Of a DNA stretch of 64,000 nucleotides, positions 35,205 through 43,134 are shown in pieces; the stretch's first letter is position 1; each line of letters begins with the position of its first letter. The notes under the pieces were generated by a model. The model was given only the letters and a program-made list of their open reading frames with translations. It was not told where the DNA came from and made no database searches. This DNA comes from JALZAI01 sp038212215 (lineage in GTDB: Bacteria; Actinomycetota; Actinomycetes; Mycobacteriales; Jatrophihabitantaceae): contig JBBQUT010000010.1 of the NCBI GenBank assembly GCA_038212215.1, positions 1 through 64,000 of the forward strand. The letters run 5' to 3'. The position numbers and the translations under genes were made by a program.

Positions 35205-35807
35205 TCACCCGACCGGCGGCGGCGCTTGCCAGTGGATCAGCACTCGGCCGAAAAGCAGCCGAGCAACGCGAGCTCCCGGAAGTTCAATCTGGACAATTTC
35301 ATGAAGCTGACGAAACGTGAGCGCAGGAGGCCAAGCCGTCGGCGCGGTGTGCTCCCATTTTCCGCGCCCTCTATTGGCAATCCCGCGAGCGACGAATGCG
35401 GTCGCGGCCCACGGCACGTCGCGCCACTCGGTGCGAGCGAACGTCACGATGGCCACGATGCCGCCGGGACGCGCCAGGCTGCTCAGGCGCCGCAATCCCG
35501 TCCGGATGTCAGGCAGATGGTGCAGCGTGGCGTTTGAGACTACGGCGTCGAACGTGCCTGGCGTCACTACGTCGGTGAGGACGTCGCCACGGCACCAAGT
35601 CACCGGGGTATCCGGGAAACGCGCTCGCGCACGGTCCAAGACCGGTTGATCAATGTCGACCGCGACGACATTGGGCACCCGCCGCGAGAGCCGCGCGGCA
35701 AGAAACCCATCGCCACAGCCGACGTCGAGAACGCTGACTACGCCAGCCGGAACCATGGTGTCCAGCTTCCCGTCGTAGTGAATATTCACGTTCCACGGCT
35801 GCGACAT
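35205..35807 (-). CDS. class I SAM-dependent methyltransferase
   Basis: 200 residues from ATG 35807 (in-frame GTG 35813 possible). Motif I VLDVGCGDG at about 26-34, acidic motif VDI following, and SNATLHHLPD at the post-II region, as in UbiE/COQ5-like small-molecule methyltransferases. Substrate not deducible. Its start is 13 nt from the proB stop, so it is probably cotranscribed with proB as a later insertion. Confidence 0.85.
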   Translation of the reverse strand: MSQPWNVNIHYDGKLDTMVPAGVVSVLDVGCGDGFLAARLSRRVPNVVAVDIDQPVLDRARARFPDTPVTWCRGDVLTDVVTPGTFDAVVSNATLHHLPDIRTGLRRLSSLARPGGIVAIVTFARTEWRDVPWAATAFVARGIANRGRGKWEHTAPTAWPPALTFRQLHEIVQIELPGARVARLLFGRVLIHWQAPPPVG

Positions 35808-35820
35808 GGCCACTGGTGCC

Positions 35821-36912
35821 CTACAGCACGACGAGGTCGTCGCGGTGCACGATCTCGCGACGGAACTCGGCCGGTAGCTCAGCCGTCCGGTGTCCGAGCA
35901 GCGGAGGTAAATCGGTGGCGTCGTAGCCGACCAGCCCCCGCGCGATGGCGGTGCCGTCCGGTGCGATCAGATCCACCGGCTCGCCGGAATAGAATTCGCC
36001 GCTCACGGCAGTCACTCCGGCCGGCAGCAGGGACATTCGCCGTTGCACAACCGCCGCGACCGCGCCCGCGTCGAGAACGAGACGTCCCCGCGGGGTGGTG
36101 GCGTGGCGCAGCCAAAACAGCCGTGACGCCGACCGGTCACCCGCCGGGTGGAACAGCGTTCCGGTCGCGCCGAGAAGTGCTTCGGCGATCGAGGCGGACG
36201 CCGCCAACAGCACCGGGATGCCTTCGCTGGTCGCGATCGCGGCTGCGTCGATCTTGGTGAGCATGCCGCCCGAGCCGAGGTGGCTACCCGATCGGGTCAC
36301 GTCCACACCGATCAGCTCGGTCATCGAAGCGATCTCCGGCAGGAACTGTGAGCCGGGACGTCCCGGCTTGGCGGTGTACAGGCCGTCGACGTCGGATAGC
36401 AACACGAGCGCATCGGCGTGCACCAGGTGCGCGACGAGGGCGGCGAGCCGGTCGTTGTCACCGAATCGGATCTCGTGGGTGGCGACGGTGTCGTTCTCGT
36501 TGACGATCGGGATCACCCCGAGCGCGAGCAGCCGCTCGAGCGTCCGGTCGGCGTTGCGGTAGTGACCTCGCCGGTGCAGGTCGTCGGCGGTCAACAGCAC
36601 CTGCCCGACCCGCAGCCCGAAGCGGGCGAACGACGCGGCATAGCGCTCGGCGAGCAGCAGTTGGCCGACGCTGGCAGCCGCTTGTTGAGTAGCCAGATCG
36701 CGGGGACGGGCGCGCAGGCCGAGCGGCGCGATCCCCGCCGCGATCGCGCCGGAAGACACGAGCACCACCTGCTGAGCGCCGATGTGACGCGCCGCAAGCG
36801 CCGCGACGATCGCGTCCAACCGATCCGGATCCAAGCGGCCCTGCGAGGTCAACGACGACGAGCCGACTTTGACGACCGTGCGGCGGGCCGAGGCGATCGC
36901 CGCGCGCGTCAC
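35821..36912 (-). CDS. proB: glutamate 5-kinase
   Basis: 363 residues. Amino-acid kinase domain (VVKVGSSSLT, VLVSSGAIAAG, NENDTVAT, FGDNDRLAALVA, GSGGMLTKIDAA) and a C-terminal PUA domain (about 270-345). First step of proline synthesis. GTG 36912 overlaps the obgE stop as GTGA, fixing the start and placing proB in the rplU-rpmA-obgE operon. proA is displaced downstream by 2.4 kb. Confidence 0.95.
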   Translation of the reverse strand: MTRAAIASARRTVVKVGSSSLTSQGRLDPDRLDAIVAALAARHIGAQQVVLVSSGAIAAGIAPLGLRARPRDLATQQAAASVGQLLLAERYAASFARFGLRVGQVLLTADDLHRRGHYRNADRTLERLLALGVIPIVNENDTVATHEIRFGDNDRLAALVAHLVHADALVLLSDVDGLYTAKPGRPGSQFLPEIASMTELIGVDVTRSGSHLGSGGMLTKIDAAAIATSEGIPVLLAASASIAEALLGATGTLFHPAGDRSASRLFWLRHATTPRGRLVLDAGAVAAVVQRRMSLLPAGVTAVSGEFYSGEPVDLIAPDGTAIARGLVGYDATDLPPLLGHRTAELPAEFRREIVHRDDLVVL

Positions 36913-38375
36913 TCGTCGTCCAGAGGGTCCCCATCGTCGTCGGACCATTCGCCGTCGACGTCCTGGTGACCGCGGCGGGCCTTCTTCGCCGCCAACCTTT
37001 CGTCGGCGCGCAGCCGGGTCGAAGACTCCAGGCGGGCGTCGAAGCCGCGCCGAAGCGGGCGGAACTCCGGCTCGTCCACCCCTGCGGTCGGCTCGAAGTC
37101 GAAGGTGACATCGCCGATGGTGACCGCGGCTCCGCGCTGCGCGCCGAGCTTGGCCAATTCTTGTTCGACGCCCAGGCGGGCGAGCCGGTCGGCGAGATAG
37201 CCCACGGCCTCATCGTTGTCGAAACTCGTCTGCCGGACCCACCGCTCTGGCTTTTCACCACGCACGACGAAATCGTCGCCGAGCTGCTGCACGCGAAAGC
37301 CGGACTCGCCGACTCCCTTCGGCTGCAGCACGATGCGCGTGGACTCCGCGGTCGGACGAGCGGCACGGTCCGCCTCGACTGCGGCGGCGAGGGCGAAGGT
37401 GAGTTCACGCAACCCGATGTGTGCTGCAGCGGATATCTCGAAAACTGGCAGGCCGCGTGCCTCCAGTTCGGCACGGACAAACTGCGCCAGCTCGCGGGCC
37501 TCGGGCACGTCGACCTTGTTCAAGGCGATCAGGCGGGGCTTGGCCAGCAGTTCGCCGAAGGTGCCCTCGTACTGGCCCAATTCGGCCTCGAGCGCGTCGA
37601 GGTCGCTGATCGGATCGCGACCCGGTTCCAGCGTCGCGCAGTCCAGGACGTGCAGCAGCACGGCGCACCGCTCGACGTGACGCAGGAACTCCAGGCCCAG
37701 GCCCTTGCCCTGCGCGGCGCCCGGGATCAGCCCGGGCACGTCGGCGACGGTGAAGGTCGTGTCGCCCGAACTGACAACCCCGAGATTTGGGACGAGCGTG
37801 GTGAAGGGATAGTCAGCGATCTTCGGACGGGCCGCAGACAGCGCCGCGACCAGCGAGGACTTGCCTGCGGACGGGAAGCCGACCAGCCCGACGTCGGCGA
37901 CGCTTTTCAATTCCAGGACAACGTCGCGTGCCTCGCCCGGCTCGCCGAGCAGCGCGAAACCCGGCGCCTTGCGGCGGGTGGAGGCGAGGGCAGCGTTGCC
38001 GAGGCCGCCGCGCCCCCCGCGGGCCGCGACGAAGCGGGTCCCGATACCGGTGAGATCGACGATCACCGTACCGTCCTCGTCGGTGACGACCGTTCCGTCA
38101 GGCACCCGCAGGTAGAGATCGCCGCCCTCGGCCCCGCTGCGATGCCCGCCGGCACCCTGCTTGCCGTTGCCGGCGCGCTGGTGCGGATGGTGGTGGAAGT
38201 CGAGCAGGGTATGGGCACTGTTGTCGACGACGAGCACGACGTCGCCGCCGCGTCCGCCGTTGCCGCCGTCCGGACCGCCGAGTGGCTTGAACTTCTCCCG
38301 GTGGATCGACGCGACGCCGTGGCCACCGTTGCCGGCGGCGAGGTGCAACACAGCGCGGTCGATGAAGCCGGGCAT
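36909..38375 (-). CDS. obgE: GTPase ObgE (CgtA)
   Basis: 488 residues. Obg glycine-rich domain about 1-158 (GGPDGGNGGRGGDV), G domain with G1 GFPSAGKS at 166-173 and NKVD, OCT domain about 345-425, and an Asp/Glu-rich tail. Essential GTPase for 50S assembly and stress signalling. ATG 38375 has a strong GGAGAGGAG 4-5 nt upstream. It follows rpmA after a 131-nt gap that contains a terminator-like hairpin. Confidence 0.96.
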   Translation of the reverse strand: MPGFIDRAVLHLAAGNGGHGVASIHREKFKPLGGPDGGNGGRGGDVVLVVDNSAHTLLDFHHHPHQRAGNGKQGAGGHRSGAEGGDLYLRVPDGTVVTDEDGTVIVDLTGIGTRFVAARGGRGGLGNAALASTRRKAPGFALLGEPGEARDVVLELKSVADVGLVGFPSAGKSSLVAALSAARPKIADYPFTTLVPNLGVVSSGDTTFTVADVPGLIPGAAQGKGLGLEFLRHVERCAVLLHVLDCATLEPGRDPISDLDALEAELGQYEGTFGELLAKPRLIALNKVDVPEARELAQFVRAELEARGLPVFEISAAAHIGLRELTFALAAAVEADRAARPTAESTRIVLQPKGVGESGFRVQQLGDDFVVRGEKPERWVRQTSFDNDEAVGYLADRLARLGVEQELAKLGAQRGAAVTIGDVTFDFEPTAGVDEPEFRPLRRGFDARLESSTRLRADERLAAKKARRGHQDVDGEWSDDDGDPLDDE

Positions 38376-38429
38376 GTCACTCCTCTCCAAGGTCAGAACT
38401 CGGGTCCGTATCAACGACCATTCGTGACA

Positions 38430-38467
38430 ACGACCAAGGGCGGCGCCCGGTATCCGGGGCCGCCCTG
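38430..38467 (-). terminator. terminator-like hairpin between rpmA and obgE
   Basis: Inverted repeat GGGCGGC-GCCCGG and CCGGGG-CCGCCC with a short loop and one bulge, plus moderately T-rich sequence after it on the minus strand. It could end part of the rplU-rpmA transcript or act as an RNA stabiliser. Confidence 0.5.
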
Positions 38468-38504
38468 TATCGCCGGGTGAAGCAGTATCGCCGGGGTGAA
38501 GCAG
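38468..38504 (-). repeat. 18/19-nt direct repeat just after rpmA
   Basis: GTATCGCCGGGTGAAGCA (38468-38485) and GTATCGCCGGGGTGAAGCA (38486-38504), two adjacent copies, the second with one extra G. The rpmA stop ends at 38507, so the repeat begins 2 nt after the gene. Confidence 0.85.
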
Positions 38505-38506
38505 GC

Positions 38507-38761
38507 TCAGACCCCGGCCACGATGTTCACCGTCTTGCGGCCACGGGACAGCCCGAACTGGACGCTCCCCGGGACCAGGGCGTAGAGCGTGTCGTCGCCA
38601 CCGCGGCCGACACCGGCACCGGGATGGAACTTGGTGCCGCGTTGCCGAATGAGGATCTCGCCGGCCTTGACCTCCTGGCCGCCGAACCGCTTGACGCCCA
38701 GGAACTGGGCGTTGGAATCGCGCCCGTTACGGGAGCTGGACGCACCCTTTTTGTGTGCCAT
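38507..38761 (-). CDS. rpmA: 50S ribosomal protein L27
   Basis: 84 residues starting AHKKGASSSRNGRDS, the L27 N-terminal tail that reaches the peptidyl-transferase centre, then KRFGGQEVKAGEILIRQRGT. No N-terminal cleavage extension of the Firmicutes kind. 10 nt after rplU. Confidence 0.98.
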   Translation of the reverse strand: MAHKKGASSSRNGRDSNAQFLGVKRFGGQEVKAGEILIRQRGTKFHPGAGVGRGGDDTLYALVPGSVQFGLSRGRKTVNIVAGV

Positions 38762-38771
38762 CGGATGTCCC

Positions 38772-39089
38772 CTAGTTCTCGTTAGCGCTGATGCCGGTGA
38801 CCTTCAGCTGGGTGTGCTTCTGTCGGTGGCCCATGCGCTTGTGGTAGCCGGTCTTGTTCTTGTACTTATGGATCCGAATCTTGGGACCTTTGGTCTGGGC
38901 AAGCACCTCGCCGGTCACTGACACCTTGGCCAGCAGGTCGGCGTCGTGAGTCACTGACTCGCCGTCAACGAGAAGGATCGCGGTCAATGCGACCTCGGCG
39001 CCGGGTGCGGAATCGAGCTTCTCGACCTCGATGACATCGCCTTCGGCGACCTTGTACTGCTTGCCGCCGGTCTTGACGATGGCGTACAT
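38772..39089 (-). CDS. rplU: 50S ribosomal protein L21
   Basis: 105 residues. YAIVKTGGKQYKVAEGDVIEVEKL and the C-terminal KKTGYHKRMGHRQKHTQLKV-type RNA-binding tail are diagnostic (here NKTGYHKRMGHRQ). ATG 39089 with AGGAG about 11 nt upstream. First gene of the rplU-rpmA-obgE-proB run. A strong terminator hairpin lies 30 nt before the start. Confidence 0.98.
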   Translation of the reverse strand: MYAIVKTGGKQYKVAEGDVIEVEKLDSAPGAEVALTAILLVDGESVTHDADLLAKVSVTGEVLAQTKGPKIRIHKYKNKTGYHKRMGHRQKHTQLKVTGISANEN

Positions 39090-39116
39090 CTGAGATCAGC
39101 TCCTGAAACGGTCTAC

Positions 39117-39145
39117 ATAAAAACGGCCACGTTGTGGTGGCCGTC
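39117..39145 (-). terminator. Rho-independent terminator between rne and rplU
   Basis: Minus strand ACGGCCAC, six-base loop CACAAC, GTGGCCGT, then TTTTTAT: an 8-bp GC-rich stem with a T-run. The T-run is about 30 nt from the rplU ATG, so it could end the rne transcript or attenuate rplU. Confidence 0.85.
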
Positions 39146-39204
39146 GTTCAGAATACGGCAGGCAGCACGGCCGAGGCAAAACGCTGCCCCCGGCCGGGCC
39201 GAGA

Positions 39205-42200
39205 TCAGGCGGTCACGGGCGGTCCCGCGGGACGCGACGCCGCCCGACGTCGCCGCGGACGGGAGTGGCGAGGCGCCTCGTCGGCGAGCACCGACGCTTC
39301 CGGTTGGATCTCTTGCACAGCCGGTGACACGTCGTGGACGGGTGCCTCATCGACAGCAGGGTCCGCTCGGTCGACGTCGGGTGCCGGCTCGTCGGTTGCC
39401 GGCTCGTCGGCGCCGGTTTCGGGCTCCGCTCGCAATATCGGCTCGGCCGGTGCCTGCGCCTGCGCGATGAGGGCGATCCCGTCCGCAAGATCGTCGCCGA
39501 GCAATTCGGGGTCGATCGACGATTCGGAGAGTACTGCCTCGATCGCGTCGATCTCGAGCTCAGCGGGTGTGCCGGCATCGCCGGACTCGGTCGGGTGCGC
39601 GGCCCGGTGGATCGCCACCATCGCGGCGAGCGCCTTCTGCTTCTGCTCCGGATCGATGGCCACCTCGTCCTCGACCTTGGTAGCGTCCGCGCCCCGCCCG
39701 CGACGGCGTGACGATCCGCCGGACGGGCGGTCCTCGTCAGCTGCGGACTCAGCCGTGTCGGTCTCGACGGGTTCGCTATGCAGGATGACCCCGCGCCCAT
39801 GGCAGACCTCACACGGCTCGCTGAAGGCCTCCAGCAACCCCTCACCGACGCGCTTGCGGGTCATCTGCACGAGGCCGAGCGACGTGACCTCGGCGACCTG
39901 GTGCTTGGTACGGTCGCGCCCCAGACATTCGGTCAGCCGCCGCAGCACGAGGTCGCGGTTGGATTCCAGCACCATGTCGATGAAGTCGATCACGATCATG
40001 CCGCCGACGTCGCGTAGCCGTAGCTGGCGAACGATCTCCTCAGCTGCTTCGAGGTTGTTGCGGGTCACCGTCTGCTCGAGGTTGCCCCCGGACCCGACGA
40101 ATTTGCCGGTGTTCACGTCGATCACCGTCATCGCCTCGGTGCGATCGATCACCAGCGAACCACCTGAGGGCAGCCAGACCTTGCGATCCAAGGCTTTGGC
40201 CAACTGCTCGTCCACCCGCAGGTTGTGGAACAGATCGCTCCCGCCGGTGTGTCGGGACACCCGTTCACGAAGATCCGGCGCGACACCGTCGACATATTCC
40301 GAGACCGTCGCCCAGGCTTCCGCGCCCTGGACGCTCAGCGTGGCGAAGTCTTCGTTGAACACGTCGCGGACGACCCGGATCGCTAGATCCGGCTCGCCGT
40401 GCATGAGCTGCGGGGCCGACGACGATTTCGCGGCCTTTTTGGAGATGGTTGCCCATTCGGCCTGCAGCCGCTCGACGTCGCGGGTCAGATCCTGCTCACT
40501 GGCGCCTTCGGCGGCGGTGCGCACGATGACGCCGGCGTCCTCGGGGACGATTTTCTTGAGGATCGACTTAAGGCGGTGCCGCTCGGTGTCGGGCAGCCGC
40601 CGGCTGATGCCAGTCATGCCCCCGCCCGGCACGTAGACCAGGAACCGCCCGGGCAGTGAGATCTGGCTCGTCAACCGTGCGCCCTTGTGCCCGATCGGAT
40701 CTTTGCTCACCTGGACGAGCACGGCGGTACCGGGCTTGAGGGCGTTCTCGATGGCCCGAGACTTGCCCTCCAGGCCGGCGGCGTCCCAGTTCACCTCGCC
40801 GGCATACAGGACGCCGTTGCGGCCCTTGCCGATGTCGATGAAGGCGGCCTCCATCGACGGCAGGACGTTTTGTACTCGGCCGAGGTAGACGTTGCCAGCG
40901 TAAGAGTCGGCGCGCGCGCGGGTGACGTAGTGCTCGACGAGCACGTCGTCCTCGAGCACGGCGATCTGGGTACGGTCCTCGATCTGGCGAACCGCCATGA
41001 CCCGGTCAACCGATTCGCGGCGGGCGAGGAACTCTGATTCGGTCAGGATCGGCGGGCGCTTGCGACCGGTGTCGCGCCCGTCCCGGCGGCGCTGCCTGCG
41101 CGCTTCGAGACGGGTGGAGCCCTTGACGCCCCGAACCCCGTCGTCGTCCTTGGCTGGTGCGCCGGATGATCCTGCGCCCGATGATCCTGCGCCGGATCGT
41201 GCGGGCGCCTTGGCGGTCTTCGGCTCCCCGGTCTTGGGGGTGCGCACATGCACCACGGTGTTGGGCGGGTCGTCAGCCGCGGCGTCGCCGTTGCTGGTGG
41301 CGCCGTCCGCTGCGCCCGAGCGGCGTCGTCGGCGTCGGCGGTGGACACCGGTACCGTCGCCTGCCTCGTCCTCTGACGGCTGGCTGGTGCCCTGCTCGCT
41401 GGTGCCGGCCTCGCCGGTACCTGCCTCGCCGGTACCTGCCTCGGCGGTACGGGGCTCGGCGGCGGGCCTCTCGCCGTCGACCGCGGCAGCGTCCGGGCGC
41501 ACAGCGTCGGTGTCGTCGCCGTCAATGACCTCGGTCTCGTCATCGGTGGCCTTGGCGCCTCCGCCGCGTCCACGGCGTCCCCGGCGCCGCCGACGGCGGG
41601 CGCCGGTTGCTTCCTCGGCTGCCGCCTCACGGACGTCCTCAGGCTCGGCAGTGTGGTCCTCTGCGTCCTCGGCGACGGTGATGTCGACATCGGCTGGCAC
41701 AGGTTCGGCGTGCGGCGGCGGTCCGGCGGGCGCCTTCGCGGCACGCCTGCGCCGGGTGGGCTGCTCGGTCGGCTCTGGGGCGACGAACACCACGACTGGT
41801 GCCGCACGCTCGGGGCCGTCCTGCGGCTTGGCCACCCGCCTGGATCGGCGCGGTTGGACGACCGGAGTCTCGGCAACGGGCGGGGCTACGGGCGCAGTCT
41901 CGGCGGCCGGAAACTCGGCGGCCGGCGTCTCGGCGGCCGGCGTCTCGACGGCGGCGATGCCGGCGCGCACCTGGTCGGCAACGCTCTGCTCCACCGAGGA
42001 CGCCGCGCTAGTCGCGACATGGCCGAGTTCGCTGAGCCGGGCCAGCACGAGCTTGCTCGTGATGCCGAGCTCCCGGGCGAGCGTCGACACCCGCACCCGC
42101 GGGGTGCCTCCTGCTGCTCGGGCCGGGCGGCGTGCCTTGGTGGTGGGGTCGGTGTTCTGCGGCGACGATTCAGTCGGGTCGCCAGGTTGTGTTTCATCGG

Positions 42201-42207
42201 CGAGCAT
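39205..42207 (-). CDS. rne: ribonuclease E/G
   Basis: 1000 residues. N-terminus: IF2_N-like helical module (STLARELGITSKLVLARLSELG, about 40-62), a long acidic/basic disordered region to about 380, then the catalytic part with S1 domain near 436-520 (GNVYLGRVQNVLPSMEAAFIDIG), RNase H-like and DNase I-like segments (DFIDMVLESNRD), and the zinc-link CEVC at 799-802. The tail of about 150 residues is disordered. Endonuclease for mRNA decay and rRNA processing. ATG 42207. Confidence 0.96.
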   Translation of the reverse strand: MLADETQPGDPTESSPQNTDPTTKARRPARAAGGTPRVRVSTLARELGITSKLVLARLSELGHVATSAASSVEQSVADQVRAGIAAVETPAAETPAAEFPAAETAPVAPPVAETPVVQPRRSRRVAKPQDGPERAAPVVVFVAPEPTEQPTRRRRAAKAPAGPPPHAEPVPADVDITVAEDAEDHTAEPEDVREAAAEEATGARRRRRRGRRGRGGGAKATDDETEVIDGDDTDAVRPDAAAVDGERPAAEPRTAEAGTGEAGTGEAGTSEQGTSQPSEDEAGDGTGVHRRRRRRRSGAADGATSNGDAAADDPPNTVVHVRTPKTGEPKTAKAPARSGAGSSGAGSSGAPAKDDDGVRGVKGSTRLEARRQRRRDGRDTGRKRPPILTESEFLARRESVDRVMAVRQIEDRTQIAVLEDDVLVEHYVTRARADSYAGNVYLGRVQNVLPSMEAAFIDIGKGRNGVLYAGEVNWDAAGLEGKSRAIENALKPGTAVLVQVSKDPIGHKGARLTSQISLPGRFLVYVPGGGMTGISRRLPDTERHRLKSILKKIVPEDAGVIVRTAAEGASEQDLTRDVERLQAEWATISKKAAKSSSAPQLMHGEPDLAIRVVRDVFNEDFATLSVQGAEAWATVSEYVDGVAPDLRERVSRHTGGSDLFHNLRVDEQLAKALDRKVWLPSGGSLVIDRTEAMTVIDVNTGKFVGSGGNLEQTVTRNNLEAAEEIVRQLRLRDVGGMIVIDFIDMVLESNRDLVLRRLTECLGRDRTKHQVAEVTSLGLVQMTRKRVGEGLLEAFSEPCEVCHGRGVILHSEPVETDTAESAADEDRPSGGSSRRRGRGADATKVEDEVAIDPEQKQKALAAMVAIHRAAHPTESGDAGTPAELEIDAIEAVLSESSIDPELLGDDLADGIALIAQAQAPAEPILRAEPETGADEPATDEPAPDVDRADPAVDEAPVHDVSPAVQEIQPEASVLADEAPRHSRPRRRRAASRPAGPPVTA

Positions 42208-42369
42208 GTGCTCGGATCACTCCGTTTCTCGGCCCCCGGGCGCGGTTGTCGAGAAGACGACCGCGACCGCACGAGGGCGGTTGCTGCGCGGCGCACCCTT
42301 CGAGTCGCCCGCAAAGTCTGCATCGGATCGCACCTGCTGCTACAAGCGCGCCCGGTCTGGGTGGTAGTG

Positions 42370-43134
42370 CTACGACGGCGCAATCACAGCCATACGGTCG
42401 GCGGCCAGCGGATCGCCGACCACTCCCCCGGCGTCGAGCGGTCCCTGCGCCACCCGCACCGCGACAGGCGGTACGACGAGGGCGAGACCGGCGACGCTAC
42501 GCAGAGCTGCAAGTACGTCATCGGGTCGGACGGCGGGGGTCACCTGCCGCACGACCAACTCCATTGTCGCACGCGGTTGTGCGCCCGGCTCGCCTGCGCT
42601 GCTCGACACGTCGACGCTGACCACCGCACCGCGCGCGTCGATGGTGCGCTGACCGTCCTTCGTGAGCCGTTGCACCTCGACGCTCTCGCAGGCGAGGAAT
42701 GAGTCGACCGACGCTTTCGCGGAGCCGGGCTCGATCCCCGGCAGCTCGATGTGCCAGTGCGACGCCTGCATCCGCTCGGCCAGCGACCCAGGCCCGGCAA
42801 CGACGGCGTCGACGATATCGAGCCCGTCCGGCAACGCCGCGTCGAGGGCGGCGCGTAGCTCGTGCGGATCGACGGTGCGGGCGAGCCCGATCTCGAGGAA
42901 CTCCGCCTCGCTGGCGACTCCGGTCGGGGTGGCGCCGATGTAACTGATCTTCGGATGTGGCGAGAAGCCGGCCGAATAGCCCATCGGCACCTCGGCTCGG
43001 CGCAGCGCCCGCTCGAAGGCACGGGCGAAGTCGCGGTGCGACGTGAAGCGCAGCCGCCCGCGCTTGGCGTAGCGCAGCCGGATCCGCTGCACCACGGGCG
43101 GCGGGGGTGGGCCGGTCGGTACTCGGCGGGCCAT
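42370..43134 (-). CDS. TIGR03936 family radical-SAM-linked protein (DUF2344)
   Basis: 254 residues. RIRLRYAKRGRLRFTSHRDFARAFERALRRAEVPMGYSAGFSPHPKI is the family signature (in 3 pieces: KRGRLRFTSH, ERALRRAEVP, GYSAGFSPHP). It is almost always paired with the TIGR03960 radical SAM gene. ATG 43134 shares its first base with that gene's TGA (TGATG). Function unknown, probably RNA or tRNA modification. The 162 nt up to rne hold no gene. Confidence 0.92.
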   Translation of the reverse strand: MARRVPTGPPPPPVVQRIRLRYAKRGRLRFTSHRDFARAFERALRRAEVPMGYSAGFSPHPKISYIGATPTGVASEAEFLEIGLARTVDPHELRAALDAALPDGLDIVDAVVAGPGSLAERMQASHWHIELPGIEPGSAKASVDSFLACESVEVQRLTKDGQRTIDARGAVVSVDVSSSAGEPGAQPRATMELVVRQVTPAVRPDDVLAALRSVAGLALVVPPVAVRVAQGPLDAGGVVGDPLAADRMAVIAPS

